A stretch of DNA of 17,305 nt from an uncultured Acidimicrobiales bacterium (GTDB taxonomy: Bacteria > Actinomycetota > Acidimicrobiia > Acidimicrobiales > Iamiaceae): NCBI GenBank assembly GCA_937926025.1, contig CALANQ010000275.1:1-17305 (forward strand). The letters are read 5' to 3'. Below, one piece after another: positions 6,698-14,901 of the stretch (the stretch's first letter is position 1; each line of letters starts with the position of its first letter). Both the position numbers and the translations under genes were made by a program. The notes under the pieces are model-generated. The model worked only from the letters and a program-made list of their open reading frames with translations. It ran no database searches and was not told the DNA's origin.

Positions 6698-6701
6698 CGG
6701 G

Positions 6702-8468
6702 TCAGGACTTGGCGTCGGCCCAGGTGGGGATGATGGACGTGTCGGCCAGGAAGCGGACGGATCGGTCGGGGGCCCAGCGGGCGGCGGCCTCCTGCAGGGC
6801 GTCATCCACCAGCGCAGCTGCCGCGTCGGCGTGCTCGACGGGAACGTGGACGAGGAGCTCGTCGTGGAGGCACAGCACGACGGAGGCGTCGATGGCCCGA
6901 CCCCGCGCCCGCACGGTGACGGCCCACACCTTGAACAGCTCGGCGGCGGCGCCCTGGACCATGGCGTTGCGGCCGTAGCGGCCGCGGGCGGCAGCTCGGG
7001 ATCGGGCCTCTCGGTCCCCCATCGACCCGGGCTGGCCCGGCTCGCCCAGCGCGGCCGACCCCATGCGCACGAGGCGGCCGCCGTAGGTGCGCAGGTCGGT
7101 GCCCACCTGGGCGGCCCGATCGGCCGCATCGAGGTACACCATCGCCACCGGGTACGACCGGCGGAGGCCGACGAGGGCCCGGGCGCCCTCGCCGGTGGTC
7201 TGGCCGTACATCGCACCGAGCACCGCCACCTTGGCCGTGGCCCGGTCGACGCCAAGCTCCGCGGCCACGGGGGCGTACAGGTCGTCGGCCTGGGTCGCGG
7301 CGGCCAGGGTCCGGTCGCCCGAGACCGCAGCGAGCACCCGTGGCTCGATCTGGCCGAGGTCGGCCCGCACGAACACGTGGCCGGGCTCGGCCACCACCCC
7401 GCCCCGCAGGTCGGCGGGCATGTTGTGGAGCCCGGCCGATGCCGTCATGCGGCCGGCGGCACCGTCGGACCCGGACCACTCGCCCCGGAACCGCCCGTCG
7501 GCTCCCAGGTTCTCGTCGAGCCAGGCGTACCCGAAGGTGGTGTGGATCCGCTCGGCCTTGCGCCACGTCAGCAGGGCGTCCACGAGGGGGTGGACGTCGC
7601 GGATCCGCTCCAGGCGCCAAGCCCGGGTGTCGGGCACCTCGACGCTCACCATCCGCAGCATCGACTTCACCTGGGAGGGGCTGCGCAGGTCGAACCGCAC
7701 CCCCTCGGGCACGTGGCGGAGCACCTGCTCGTCGCGGGCATCCCGCAGCTGGACCGCGTCCTGCGGTGAGGTGGGCCGAGGGCCGACGTAGCTGCTGACC
7801 AGGGCTTCCATCGCCGCCCGGTCCATGGGAAGGCCGTCCACGGCCAGCTCCGCGCACAGCAGCTCCGCGGTGGACTCGGAGTGGGCGGTGCGCACGGCCA
7901 TGGGCCGGTCCTCGTCGGACGCCACCCGGTCCACCATCGCCCGTTGTCGCTGCACCGCCTCGGCCAGCACGGCCGCCCACGCACCGAACCGCTCCGGCGC
8001 CTCCGTCCACTCCCCCGCGATCCAGCCCGGGTTCAGGTGGCCGTCGGCGCGCACGGGGCGGTCGGCGTCGGCCTCGTCGGGCTGGCTGAACAGGTCCACC
8101 GGGCCGACGGCCGGGAGCGACGTGGTCGACAGCCCGTGCAGCCGCGCCCAGATCCGGCCGGGGTCCGCACGCCATCCGCCGAACAGCAGCCGGTGCACGG
8201 CCGATGCATCCCAGCACCGAGCCAGGCGCACGCCGGACCGGGCCAAGGCGACGGCCGTGGCCGAGGACCAGACCGCCCAGCGAGGACCCAGCGCCCGTTC
8301 GAGGGCGTCCACCACGCCCGCCGGGTCATCCGTGGCGACCGACCAGCGGTCGGCGCCCGAGGCCGTGGCCAGCCCCAGCCCGGCACCCGGATCCAGGACC
8401 AGCGCCACGACGCCGTCGGTCCCGGCACTCGATGCCTCGATCTCGGCGACCAGGGCGTCGGTGTCCAC
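6702..8468 (-). CDS. Family-A DNA polymerase, stand-alone PolA-like (annotated elsewhere as bifunctional 3'-5' exonuclease/DNA polymerase)
   Basis: 588 residues, much shorter than PolA (about 900) because the 5' nuclease domain is absent. The polymerase core is complete: GRMTASAGLHNMP (339-351), motif A RADLGQIEPR with catalytic Asp370, motif B RATAKVAVLGAMYG (409-422) with Arg409, Lys413 and Tyr421, the helix RYGRNAMVQGAAAELFK (497-513), and motif C CLHDELLV with His535, Asp536 and Glu537. The N-terminal 110 residues resemble a 3'-5' exonuclease fold (CWDASAVHRLLFGG), but the first DxE motif is lost (VALVLDPG), so proofreading is doubtful. Proteins of this layout occur widely in Actinobacteria; a repair or damage-tolerance role is likely but not shown. 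The start is GTG 8468 with TAGGTT 6 bases upstream, i.e. leaderless. Confidence 0.85.
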   Translation of the reverse strand: MDTDALVAEIEASSAGTDGVVALVLDPGAGLGLATASGADRWSVATDDPAGVVDALERALGPRWAVWSSATAVALARSGVRLARCWDASAVHRLLFGGWRADPGRIWARLHGLSTTSLPAVGPVDLFSQPDEADADRPVRADGHLNPGWIAGEWTEAPERFGAWAAVLAEAVQRQRAMVDRVASDEDRPMAVRTAHSESTAELLCAELAVDGLPMDRAAMEALVSSYVGPRPTSPQDAVQLRDARDEQVLRHVPEGVRFDLRSPSQVKSMLRMVSVEVPDTRAWRLERIRDVHPLVDALLTWRKAERIHTTFGYAWLDENLGADGRFRGEWSGSDGAAGRMTASAGLHNMPADLRGGVVAEPGHVFVRADLGQIEPRVLAAVSGDRTLAAATQADDLYAPVAAELGVDRATAKVAVLGAMYGQTTGEGARALVGLRRSYPVAMVYLDAADRAAQVGTDLRTYGGRLVRMGSAALGEPGQPGSMGDREARSRAAARGRYGRNAMVQGAAAELFKVWAVTVRARGRAIDASVVLCLHDELLVHVPVEHADAAAALVDDALQEAAARWAPDRSVRFLADTSIIPTWADAKS

Positions 8469-8474
8469 CAGCCG

Positions 8475-8480
8475 AACCTA
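8475..8480 (-). promoter_or_regulatory. -10 element TAGGTT, leaderless promoter of the DNA polymerase gene
   Basis: On the minus strand TAGGTT is followed by six bases and then the GTG at 8468. There is no Shine-Dalgarno sequence, which agrees with a leaderless transcript starting at the G of GTG. Confidence 0.55.
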
Positions 8481-8503
8481 GGCCCGCGAGGCCGGGCCAC
8501 CGG

Positions 8504-8509
8504 TAACCT
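8504..8509 (+). promoter_or_regulatory. -10 element TAACCT, leaderless promoter of the small membrane protein gene
   Basis: TAACCT is followed by seven bases and then the GTG at 8517, with no Shine-Dalgarno. It faces away from the polymerase promoter 23 bp away, so the whole 48-bp gap is a divergent promoter pair. Confidence 0.55.
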
Positions 8510-8516
8510 CGCCTTC

Positions 8517-8780
8517 GTGGCGGCCACCCAGCGACCCGATGCCGAGACCAGGGGGTCGTGGGTCCGCGGCCACGTGCTGACCCGCCTTGCCGCCACGGTC
8601 TGGTGGGTCGCCGTCCTGGCGATCTCGGCGTTGCTGGCCGTGAGCCTCGTCGGCTTGGCCGTGGAACCCGACCTCGGCCACCTCATCAGCACGGCCATCG
8701 TCGGCGTGATCTTCGTGCCGATCGCTCGCGAGTGGCCGAACTGGCGGCGGATGGGCCGCATGCTCCGCCACGGCACCTGA
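8517..8780 (+). CDS. Small membrane protein, two predicted transmembrane helices
   Basis: 87 residues from GTG 8517. The first 22 residues are polar. One hydrophobic helix runs over about 24-49 (WWVAVLAISALLAVSLVGLA within it), then a short acidic turn EPDLGH, then a second over about 56-71 (ISTAIVGVIFVPIA), and a basic, Trp/Arg-rich tail (REWPNWRRMGRMLRH). The positive tail suggests both ends lie in the cytoplasm. The start is supported by TAACCT 7 bases upstream. No known family is recognised. It shares its promoter region with the divergent DNA polymerase and its stop is only 3 bases from the stop of the converging dioxygenase gene, so the two transcripts must overlap at their 3' ends. Confidence 0.65.
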   Translation: MAATQRPDAETRGSWVRGHVLTRLAATVWWVAVLAISALLAVSLVGLAVEPDLGHLISTAIVGVIFVPIAREWPNWRRMGRMLRHGT

Positions 8781-8783
8781 GCC

Positions 8784-9665
8784 TCAGAGGTTGGTGGACT
8801 CCGGCGGCACGTCGGTGGGCGGGGCCGGCTCCGATCCTTCGGCCGGTCCGGTCGGCCCGCTCGGTGCGACCGGGCAGCCGAGCCCGTACGACGTCATCGA
8901 CAGGGACCCGGCGTCGTAGCCGTCGACCAGCACGTCGAGCGGGGCGCCCTCGGCGGCGGCGAGTCCCGCCAGGTACACCATCGGGAGGAAGTGGTCCGGG
9001 GTGGGCACGGCCCGCCGGTGGTCCGGATGCTCCAGGAGCTTGGCAACCGAGGCCGGGTCGGTGGTGAGGATCTCGCGGGCGGCCTCGTCGTAGCGGTGGG
9101 CCCAGTCGAAGCCGCCCCCCGCCATCGAGAAGTCGACCATCCGGAGGTTGTGCACCACGTTGCCGCTGCCGATGACGGCGATGCCCTCGGCGCGGAGGGG
9201 CGCCAGGGCGGCTCCCAGCTGGAAGTGGTGGTCGAGCGGCTTGCTGGCATCGACCGAGAGCTGGATCACGGGGATGTCCGCGGCGGGCAGCGCGTGGACC
9301 AGCACGGACCAGGTGCCGTGGTCCAGGCCCCAGCTGTCGTGGTCGAGGCCGACCCACATCGGCTTCACCGCCTCGGCCACCTCGGCGGCGACCTCGGGCG
9401 AGCCGGGTGCCGGGTACTCCACGGCGAACAGCTCGTCGGGGAAGCCGAAGAAGTCGTGGATGGTGCGGGGCTGCGCCATCGCGGTGACGGCCGACGCGTT
9501 GATGAACCAGTGGGCCGACACCACCAGCACGGCCCTCGGCCGCACTGCCGCGACCGACGCGCCGAACGCCGACCACGCCTCGGTGTAGCCGTTGCGGGCC
9601 AGGGCGTTCATCGGGTTGCCGTGGCCGAGGAACCCGGCGGGCACGAGCGAGGAAGGGGTGCTCAT
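8784..9665 (-). CDS. Class III extradiol dioxygenase, YgiD/4,5-DOPA dioxygenase family
   Basis: 293 residues, slightly longer than E. coli YgiD. The family pattern is clear from end to end: FLGHGNPMNAL (His15), VVSAHWF (His52), TIHDFFGFP, YPAPGSP, GLDHGTWSVL, SGNVVHNLR (His172), TPDHFLPMVY (His225), and the final TNL. His15, His52 and His225 fit the metal ligands of this zinc/iron LigB-like fold. Members cleave the ring of catechol-type substrates such as DOPA in vitro; the natural substrate is usually unknown. The upstream in-frame extension lacks family similarity, so the ATG at 9665 is chosen. No clear ribosome site is seen. The gene follows the second adaptor gene by 22 bases on the same strand, so it may be the last gene of the export operon. 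A Pro-rich C-terminal stretch (about 260-285) is unusual. Confidence 0.88.
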   Translation of the reverse strand: MSTPSSLVPAGFLGHGNPMNALARNGYTEAWSAFGASVAAVRPRAVLVVSAHWFINASAVTAMAQPRTIHDFFGFPDELFAVEYPAPGSPEVAAEVAEAVKPMWVGLDHDSWGLDHGTWSVLVHALPAADIPVIQLSVDASKPLDHHFQLGAALAPLRAEGIAVIGSGNVVHNLRMVDFSMAGGGFDWAHRYDEAAREILTTDPASVAKLLEHPDHRRAVPTPDHFLPMVYLAGLAAAEGAPLDVLVDGYDAGSLSMTSYGLGCPVAPSGPTGPAEGSEPAPPTDVPPESTNL

Positions 9666-9687
9666 GCCCGCCAGCGTGCCACGGGGG

Positions 9688-11373
9688 TCAGTTGCCCGGG
9701 GGCCGGAACCCGCCGCTGCCCCCACCGGGGAACCCGCCCCCGCCACCCGGGAAGGCGACCGTGCTGCCCCCGGACTGCGTGCCGTTGGACGAGGTGTCGG
9801 TGGCGGAGCCGGGGAGGGGCTCGTCGAGGTCAGCCAGGACCACCTCGTCGCCCTCCTCGAGCCCGTCGGTGATCTCGGTCCAGGTGGACCCGATGGCACC
9901 GGTCTCGACGGTGGTCTCCTCAGCCTTGCCGTCGGTGACGACCTGCACGGTGGCGCGATCGCCGTCGACCGTGACCGCGGACGTGGGTACGGCCAGGGCC
10001 TTCTCGGCCGCGCTGGTGACGATGACGACCGAGGCGGTCGACCCGTTGCCCATCTCGCTGGTGTCGCCGGTGAGGCCGATGGTCACCGCGTAGGTGGCGC
10101 TGGTCCCGGACGTGTCGGGGGTGACGCCGATCCGCACGACCTCGCCCTCGACGGCGGCATCACCGCCGTCGGGCGTGACGGTGGCCGGCTGGCCGAGCTC
10201 GATGTCAGGCAGGTCCTTCACGCTGACCTGGGTGGTCACCTCGTAGCCGCCGTCGCCGACCACCACGATGTTGGCGGTGGAGGAGGCGGCGTCGACGTCA
10301 TCGCCGACCGCCAGGTTCACCGAGGCGACGCGGCCGGCGATCGGGCTCACGATGGTGGCCTGGTCGATGGCCTGCTGCGCCACGGCCACCTCGTCCTCGG
10401 CGGCGTCGACCGCCTTCTGGTACGAGATCAGGTCCTCGGCGGAGGGCGACGAGCTGGTCCCGCTCGCCGAGCCCGACGGCGCCCCGCTGCTCGAACCGGT
10501 GGATCCGGTGGAACCGCTGGACCCGCTCGGCAGGCCGCTCGACCCGGTACCCCCGCTGGAGCCGGTGCTCCCGGTCGACGGGTCCGATGGCGTCGAGGGG
10601 GTCGACGGCGTGGTGGTCGTGGTGGTCCCCGCCTCCTCGGCCATCTGGTCCAGCAGGGCGTTGAGCGCATCGACCGCCTCGGTCAGCTGCTGCTGGGCCG
10701 CGGTCACGTCGGCCTGGGCGTCGAGCACCGCCTGGAGGGCGGCGAGGCAGGCGGCGCTGTCATCGACGGCGGCGGTCGTGCTGGTGGTGCCGTCATCGAC
10801 CGCGTCCTGCACGGTGGAGGCGCTGCACACCGACACCGCGTTGTCGTAGGCCAGGCCGGCGGCCGCGGTGGCGTCGTCGACCGCGCTCTGGGCGTCGAGC
10901 ACCGCCTGCTGGGCGGCCTTCAGCTCGGCGTCGCCACCGGCTGCGGCAGACCGGCCGAAGCCGCCCGACGGCGAGCCGCCCCCACCGGTGAGCGAGCTCA
11001 CGTCCTCGCCGTCGAGGGCGAGCTGCAGCACCAGTTCGGCCTGGTCCAGCGCGGCCTGCTTCTCGTGCCGCGAGACCTCGAGGTCGTCCACGTCCAGGGT
11101 GGCGAGCTGGGAGCCGACCGTGACCTCCTGGCCGACGCTCACGTCGACGGTGGCCACGGTGCCGGCCACGGGGAACGCGACGGTCGCTTGCGACACCGGC
11201 TCCACCGAGCCGACCACGTGCAGCTCCTGGTCGACGGACTCCAGGCCCGCCGTCGCCGTGCGGTACGAGGGGCTGCGGTCCGAGCGGGCGCCGGCGGCCG
11301 CGACGGCACCGCCCAGCACCACCACCACGGTGGCGACGGCGGCGATGCGCTTGCGGGTGAGGAAGGAAGGCAT
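9688..11373 (-). CDS. Periplasmic adaptor (HlyD/MacA-like) protein with long Ser/Thr/Gly linker
   Basis: 561 residues. An N-terminal basic patch and hydrophobic helix (about 9-27) give a membrane anchor. Residues 50-100 hold the first lipoyl half (VGSVEPVSQATVAFPVAGTV), 101-245 an Ala/Gln-rich helical hairpin with two cysteines (183, 209), 250-313 a very long Thr/Ser/Pro/Gly linker, 318-340 the returning helix, and 341-375 the second lipoyl half (IVSPIAGRVASVNLAVGD). Beta-barrel and proximal domains follow, then a Gly-rich tail with two FPGGG blocks (541-551). Role: links an ABC permease to its exported substrate outside the membrane. Without an outer membrane there is no TolC to meet. GGAG 8 bases before the ATG is the ribosome site, and the ATG is one base after the permease stop. 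Confidence 0.85.
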   Translation of the reverse strand: MPSFLTRKRIAAVATVVVVLGGAVAAAGARSDRSPSYRTATAGLESVDQELHVVGSVEPVSQATVAFPVAGTVATVDVSVGQEVTVGSQLATLDVDDLEVSRHEKQAALDQAELVLQLALDGEDVSSLTGGGGSPSGGFGRSAAAGGDAELKAAQQAVLDAQSAVDDATAAAGLAYDNAVSVCSASTVQDAVDDGTTSTTAAVDDSAACLAALQAVLDAQADVTAAQQQLTEAVDALNALLDQMAEEAGTTTTTTPSTPSTPSDPSTGSTGSSGGTGSSGLPSGSSGSTGSTGSSSGAPSGSASGTSSSPSAEDLISYQKAVDAAEDEVAVAQQAIDQATIVSPIAGRVASVNLAVGDDVDAASSTANIVVVGDGGYEVTTQVSVKDLPDIELGQPATVTPDGGDAAVEGEVVRIGVTPDTSGTSATYAVTIGLTGDTSEMGNGSTASVVIVTSAAEKALAVPTSAVTVDGDRATVQVVTDGKAEETTVETGAIGSTWTEITDGLEEGDEVVLADLDEPLPGSATDTSSNGTQSGGSTVAFPGGGGGFPGGGSGGFRPPGN

Positions 11374-11374
11374 G

Positions 11375-12593
11375 TCACTCGCTCCGGAGGGCGTCGATGG
11401 GGGCCAGGCGGGCGGCGCGGGATGCCGGGTAGACCCCGAACACCACGCCGATGCCGATGGCCATGGCGATGGCCGCGAGCGATGCCGTCAAGGAGAGGAT
11501 CACCCGCGTGTCGGTGAGGTGCGGCAGGACGATCGCCCCGACGATGCCGAGGCCCACGCCCAGCACGCCACCGGCGAAGCCGAGGACCGACGCCTCCACC
11601 AGGAACTGGCGCCGGATGCTCCGGGGCCGGGCACCCAGCGCCTTGCGCAGGCCGATCTCCCGGATCCGCTCGGTGACCGACACCAGCATGATGTTCATCA
11701 CGCCGATGCCGCCGACCAGCAGCGAGATGACGGCGATGCCGCCCAGCATGACGGTCATCGTCTTGTCCACCGAGGTGGCCGCCGTGAGGATCGACTCCTG
11801 CGTGGCGATCGAGAAGTCCGCATCGTCGGCGCTGGTCAGGCCGTGCAGGTTCAACAGCAGGGCGTTGGTCTCCTGGTAGGCGGCGGAGAGCGTGGCCTCG
11901 GAGGTGGCCTTCACGTAGATCGAGCTCACCGAGTCCCGCCCCGACCCGCCGACGAGCCGCTCGGAGTAGGTGGAGAAGGGCACGATGGCCAGATCGTTGT
12001 TGGCGGTCTCCTCCGACGACGACAGCTCCTCCAGGACGCCGATCACCTTCAGCTTGGAGCCGTTGTAGGTGACGTACTGGCCGACCGGGTTCCCCGTGGT
12101 GAACAGCTCCGAGGCCGTGTCCGGCCCGAGCACCACCACGGCGGCCGCCGCGTCCTCGTCGTCCTCGTCGATGAAGCGCCCGGAGGTGACCTCACGGGAT
12201 CGGACCTCGGCCCACGACGGCGTCGTGCCGGTGAGGGTGGTGGTCCAGTTGGTGTCGCCGTTCGTCAGCGAGACCGAGCTGGTGGCGGTGGCGGCGACGG
12301 CCTGGACGTCCGGAGCCGCTTCCGGATCGGCGATGGCCTCCGCATCCTCGATGGTCAGCGTCGACGACGAGCCGAAGCCGCCGCGCACGCCCGAGCTGTC
12401 GGTGGAGCTGCCCGGGGACACGACGAGCAGGTTGGTGCCGAGCTCGTTGATCTGGTCGCGCACGTCGGCCTTGGCCCCGTTGCCCAGCCCGACCGTGAGG
12501 ATCACCGCGGTGATGCCGATCAAGATGCCGAGCATCGTCAGCGCCGAGCGCAGCCGGTGCGTGCGGACGGCCTCGGTGGCCGTGCGGATGGTG

Positions 12594-12607
<14 letters not shown>
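11375..12607 (-). CDS. ABC transporter permease, MacB/FtsX family
   Basis: 410 residues with the MacB topology: cytoplasmic amphipathic start, first transmembrane helix about 22-42 (SALTMLGILIGITAVILTVG), a large extracytoplasmic domain to about residue 280, then three helices in the last 120 residues. The signature ERIREIGLRKALGARPRSI between helices 2 and 3 is the coupling segment to the ATPase, and the end PASRAARLAPIDALRSE is typical. It works as a mechanotransmitter that moves substrate outside the membrane rather than as a channel. The GTG start at 12607 overlaps the ATPase gene by 14 bases and is preceded by GAGGAGG six bases upstream, so it is translationally coupled. The substrate is unknown; antibiotics, peptides or lipids are usual for the family. 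Confidence 0.9.
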
Positions 12608-13285
<678 letters not shown>

Positions 13286-13289
<4 letters not shown>

Positions 13290-14686
13290 GAGCCACCGCC
13301 CTGCACGGCCGCCGGGCCGCCCTCGCCGCCGGGGAAGCCGCCGGTCGGAGCGCCGCCCGAGCCGCTGTCGCCGCTGCTCGAACCGTCGGCACCGTCGGCG
13401 CCGCCTCGCCCGGGCAGCGTGATCACCACGGACTCGCCGGCCTCCAGGCCGTCGGTGATCTGGACCATGGTGCCGGAGGTCAGGCCGGTGGTGACGGTGC
13501 GGGTCTCGGTCCCGGAGTCGGTCTTCACCTGGACGCTCGAGGTGCCATCGGTGTTGGTCGTCACGGCGAACGACGGCACCTGGACGGCGTCGGTCACCTC
13601 GGCGTAGGTGATGTCCACCGTGACGGTGGCGCCCACGTTGAAGTCGCCGCTGGTGTCGCTGAACATCACCGTCACCGGGTAGGAGGCCACGCCGGAGCTG
13701 GCGTCGGCCACGGTGCCGACCTCGGTGACCAGGCCCTTCACGCCGCTGTCGCTCGCGGTGACCGCAGGCGTCGTCGTCTCGGTGGTGTCGCCCTGATCAT
13801 CGGTGGTCCCGCTCGACTGGTTCGCGGTGGCGCCCGGGAAGCCGCCGCCGGGGAACGCGCCGCCCGGGAAGCCGCCGCCCCCGAAGGTGTTCGAGCTCGA
13901 CGACGTCGACAGGTCGATCGTGGCCACCTGGCCGACCTCGATGTCGGCGATGTCGGTGCTGTCGAAGCCCAGATCCACGGTGAACGTGCCGGTGCTGGTG
14001 AGCGAGATGTCGGCGCTCGACGACGAGTCGCCGGTGCCGCCGGTGTCCGGGCTGGCGCCGCCGCTCGACGGCAGGTTCCCGCTGGAGCCGCCGGAGCCGG
14101 AGTCCGAGCCGGTCTGGTCGGTGCCGCCCGAACCGCCGCTGGTGAGCTCCTCGCCCACCGAGATGCTCACCGTGGCCACGGTCCCGTCGATCGTCGCCAC
14201 GAGCTGGGCGCCCTCGAGCGCCTCGTTCGCCGCATCGAGCTGGTCGTTCGCCGACGTCAGGCTGGACTCGTCGGCCGCGATCTGCTCGTCGGACGCATCG
14301 GCGTCCTCGTCGTCGGACAGCTTGGCCTCGGCATCGGCGACCGTCGCCTCGGCGGCGCTCACATCGGCCTGCAGCTCGGCGGAGTCGATCTCGGCCAGCA
14401 CGTCACCGGCCTTCACCTGGTCGCCGGCCTTCACGTTGACCGCGGTCACGGTGCCCGCCGATCCGAACGACAGGTCCTCGGAGTCGGCGGCGGCGAGCGT
14501 GCCGTCGGCCGACACCGTCTTCGCCATGGTGCCGACCGTCGCCTCGACCGTCTGCTCGGTGGCGGTGGCCTGGGCGTCAGACGCCCCGTCATCGGGACGG
14601 AAGGCGAACCACCCGCCCAGCGCGAGCAGGGCGACGAGCGGCATCACCACCCAGGGCTTCTTCATCTGCTGTGCGATCGTGCGCAA
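13286..14686 (-). CDS. Periplasmic adaptor (HlyD/MacA-like) protein, Gly/Ser-rich
   Basis: 466 residues. A basic N-terminus and helix (about 12-28) anchor it in the membrane. The lipoyl half-motif is at 72-100 (SFGSAGTVTAVNVKAGDQV), a short helical hairpin at 102-160, the second half at 163-180 (VATIDGTVATVSISVGEE), then a Gly/Ser linker (182-225), beta domains and a Gly-rich insert with three FPGG blocks (273-285). The proximal domain ends near 425 with ITDGLEAGESVVI and a Gly/Ser tail with a further FPGG (451-454). It starts at TTG 14686, because GAGGAG lies 7 bases upstream; the later ATG at 14665 has no ribosome site. It is the first gene of the adaptor-ATPase-permease-adaptor cluster and differs from the second adaptor in hairpin length and linker, so the two are not recent duplicates. 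Confidence 0.85.
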
Positions 14687-14693
14687 CGGGGGT

Positions 14694-14699
14694 CTCCTC
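14694..14699 (-). promoter_or_regulatory. Ribosome binding site GAGGAG deciding a TTG start
   Basis: On the minus strand GAGGAG is followed by the spacer ACCCCCG and then TTG at 14686-14684. It is the best Shine-Dalgarno near this gene and favours the TTG over the ATG seven codons further in. Confidence 0.6.
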
Positions 14700-14730
14700 G
14701 GACGTGCGGGACGGGATCGGGGTGGGGAGG

Positions 14731-14770
14731 GGTTGGGACCGGGTCGGACCGGGTCGGACCGGGTCGGACC
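14731..14770. repeat. Tandem repeat, 10-bp unit GGGTCGGACC
   Basis: Three exact GGGTCGGACC units (14741-14770), preceded by a diverged one (GGTTGGGACC). The period is close to one helical turn. It lies 45 bases upstream of the first adaptor gene, in its leader or promoter region. I see no TANNNT -10 element on the minus strand between the repeat and the gene. Confidence 0.8.
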
Positions 14771-14807
14771 GGGGGCGGCTCGACAGGTGGAGGGTGGGAT
14801 GGCTCGA

Positions 14808-14851
14808 CGAGCGGGGCGCCGGACGCTCCCCAGTGCCCGGCGCCCCGCTCG
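14808..14851 (-). terminator. Strong GC hairpin, second of two in tandem
   Basis: Arms 14808-14822 and 14837-14851 form a perfect 15-bp stem (GAGCGGGGCGCCGG in the left arm) with a 14-base loop. It is the second hairpin after the stop of the DUF5666-like gene. There is no T tract; GC-rich actinobacterial terminators often lack one. Termination or attenuation ahead of the adaptor operon is inferred. Confidence 0.5.
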
Positions 14852-14857
14852 GAACCT

Positions 14858-14893
14858 TCGGGGCCCGGCCGGGCGGGATCGGCCGGGCCCCGA
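14858..14893 (-). terminator. Strong GC hairpin 8 bases after the DUF5666-like gene
   Basis: Arms 14858-14871 and 14880-14893 form a perfect 14-bp stem (TCGGGGCCCGGCCG) with an 8-base loop. On the minus strand it begins just after the TGA at 14902, the usual place for a terminator. Together with the hairpin at 14808-14851 it separates the DUF5666-like gene from the transport genes and could set a lower level of read-through. Confidence 0.55.
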
Positions 14894-14901
14894 GATCAGG
14901 A

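Noticed and set aside
9666..9899. An upstream start for the dioxygenase, adding 78 residues
   Set aside because: The added segment lies antisense-free only by chance within the end of the adaptor gene, is Pro/Ser/Arg-rich and precedes the normal family N-terminus.
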